The notes below the pieces were generated by a model, which worked only from the letters and a program-made list of their open reading frames with translations, was not told where the DNA came from and ran no database searches. From Noviherbaspirillum sp. (GTDB taxonomy: Bacteria; Pseudomonadota; Gammaproteobacteria; Burkholderiales; Burkholderiaceae): a DNA stretch of 6,254 nt. Made by a program: the position numbers and the translations under genes. Location of the stretch: contig JAQGLQ010000356.1 in NCBI GenBank assembly GCA_028292785.1, positions 1 through 6,254 on the forward strand, given 5' to 3'. Shown one piece after another: positions 5,494 through 6,254 of this stretch; position 1 is the stretch's first letter, and each line of letters begins with the position of its first letter.

Positions 5494-6254
5494 TATTTTC
5501 GCGTGGCGTCTGGAAGCGCCGCAGCAGTGAGAGCGCATTGGGCACGGCCGCGCCATCCGCCGTGTTATCGAATATGCACCAGACATGTTTGCCGGCGCCG
5601 AGCATTTCCGTCATTTCCGCATGCAGCCGCGTCAGATATTCTTCTGAATAGACGGAACGATAAATGACTGGCGAGCCGTGCAGTCTGATGTAGACCGTTG
5701 CGGCATCGACAGCGGGAATCGGAAGCCGCACCGCCTGCGGATCAGCGCGCACGAAGCCGACGCCCGCTTGCGCGAGCACAGCGGCGGCCTCATTGGAAAA
5801 CCAGGTGGCATGCCTCGGCTCGCATACCACAGGCACTTCCGTGCGCATGCGCAGATCGCCGAAGAAGCCCTGGGCCGCCGCGCGGTCGAACGCCAGCTTT
5901 GGTGGCAACTGCACGAGCAGGCAACCCAGTTTTTCGCGGAGGTTTCCGGCCTCGTCGAGAAAACGGGTTAACGTTTCATCCACATTCCGCAACCGCAGTT
6001 CGTGCGTGATCGTTTTAGGCACCTTCACCGAAAACCGGAACTCATCAGGCACACTGTCACGCCAGCGCGCATAAGTATCGGGACGATGCGGCCGATAAAA
6101 CGACGAGTTGATTTCCACTGCGGGAAGCACGCCCGCATAGCGTTCAAGATGCGTGCCTTCAATAGCAAAATCCTTTTGCACCGCAGCAGACAAACTCCAG
6201 CCCGCGCAGCCGATGAACGGTCCACGCGTCAGCTTTAACGCGTTACCAGGATGC
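5480..6254 (-). CDS. DUF72 (YecE-like) family protein (5' end cut off)
   Basis: The frame is open from the right edge to the TGA at 5482-5480, giving 257 visible residues; the true start lies outside. Numbering from the first complete codon (6253), the DUF72 landmarks are FIGCAGWS (13-20), [10 protein letters not shown] (46-55), [13 protein letters not shown] (72-84), LVQLPPKL (113-120), EPRHATWF (145-152), YIRLHGSP (188-195) and FDNTADGAA (228-236). These belong to a TIM-barrel-like family whose biochemical role is not established. GCAGWS near the N-terminus means little more than the first few residues is missing. An internal TTG at 6193-6191 is not the start because it would cut off this motif. 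The gene converges on queC with a 14-bp overlap, and I see no terminator between them. Confidence 0.92.
   Translation of the reverse strand, partial: HPGNALKLTRGPFIGCAGWSLSAAVQKDFAIEGTHLERYAGVLPAVEINSSFYRPHRPDTYARWRDSVPDEFRFSVKVPKTITHELRLRNVDETLTRFLDEAGNLREKLGCLLVQLPPKLAFDRAAAQGFFGDLRMRTEVPVVCEPRHATWFSNEAAAVLAQAGVGFVRADPQAVRLPIPAVDAATVYIRLHGSPVIYRSVYSEEYLTRLHAEMTEMLGAGKHVWCIFDNTADGAAVPNALSLLRRFQTPRENIRLP

Noticed and set aside
5017..5586. Minus-strand open frame opposite queC
   Set aside because: queC has every catalytic and zinc motif on the plus strand; the antisense translation has no recognisable domain.

Overview
The window reads as ordinary chromosome from a betaproteobacterium of the order Burkholderiales, most like the Oxalobacteraceae (the family placement is my inference). 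The main pointers are a PhaM-type polyhydroxyalkanoate (PHA) granule protein, a family known chiefly from Burkholderiales, a stand-alone heptose-phosphate adenylyltransferase (RfaE2) of a Gram-negative LPS maker, paired DUF3108 proteins, and moderately GC-rich base use. I see no mobile element, CRISPR array, rRNA or tRNA.

Positions 1-2572 hold four minus-strand genes. In reading order they are phaM (2572-1925), a ferritin-like diiron protein resembling acyl-ACP desaturases (1768-920), rfaE2 (849-364) and a Tat-exported DUF411 cysteine protein cut by the window edge (342-1). A strong intrinsic terminator at 857-889 separates the diiron gene from rfaE2, and rfaE2 is followed after 21 nt by the DUF411 gene. 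The 194-nt divergent region 2573-2766 separates phaM from the plus-strand genes and carries two inverted repeats in the phaM leader.

Positions 2767-5493 hold three plus-strand genes. Two are neighbouring DUF3108 paralogues: the first is membrane-anchored with a TonB-like proline-rich spacer, the second is exported with a cleavable signal peptide. The third is queC, for 7-cyano-7-deazaguanine (preQ0) synthesis. A DUF72 (YecE-like) gene on the minus strand converges on queC, overlaps its 3' end by 14 bp, and runs off the right edge of the window.

The genes do not form one pathway. They touch PHA granule control, a diiron oxidase or desaturase-like activity, LPS heptose activation, envelope proteins of unknown role and queuosine precursor synthesis. 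No obviously new multi-gene system is visible. The best leads are the DUF3108 pair with its split architecture, the uncharacterised diiron protein beside phaM, the short basic tail of this PhaM, and several perfect palindromes and start-site oddities. Several apparent upstream starts are TTG or GTG codons, and I moved the starts of rfaE2, the diiron gene, phaM and queC inward on family length, ribosome-binding sites or terminator position.
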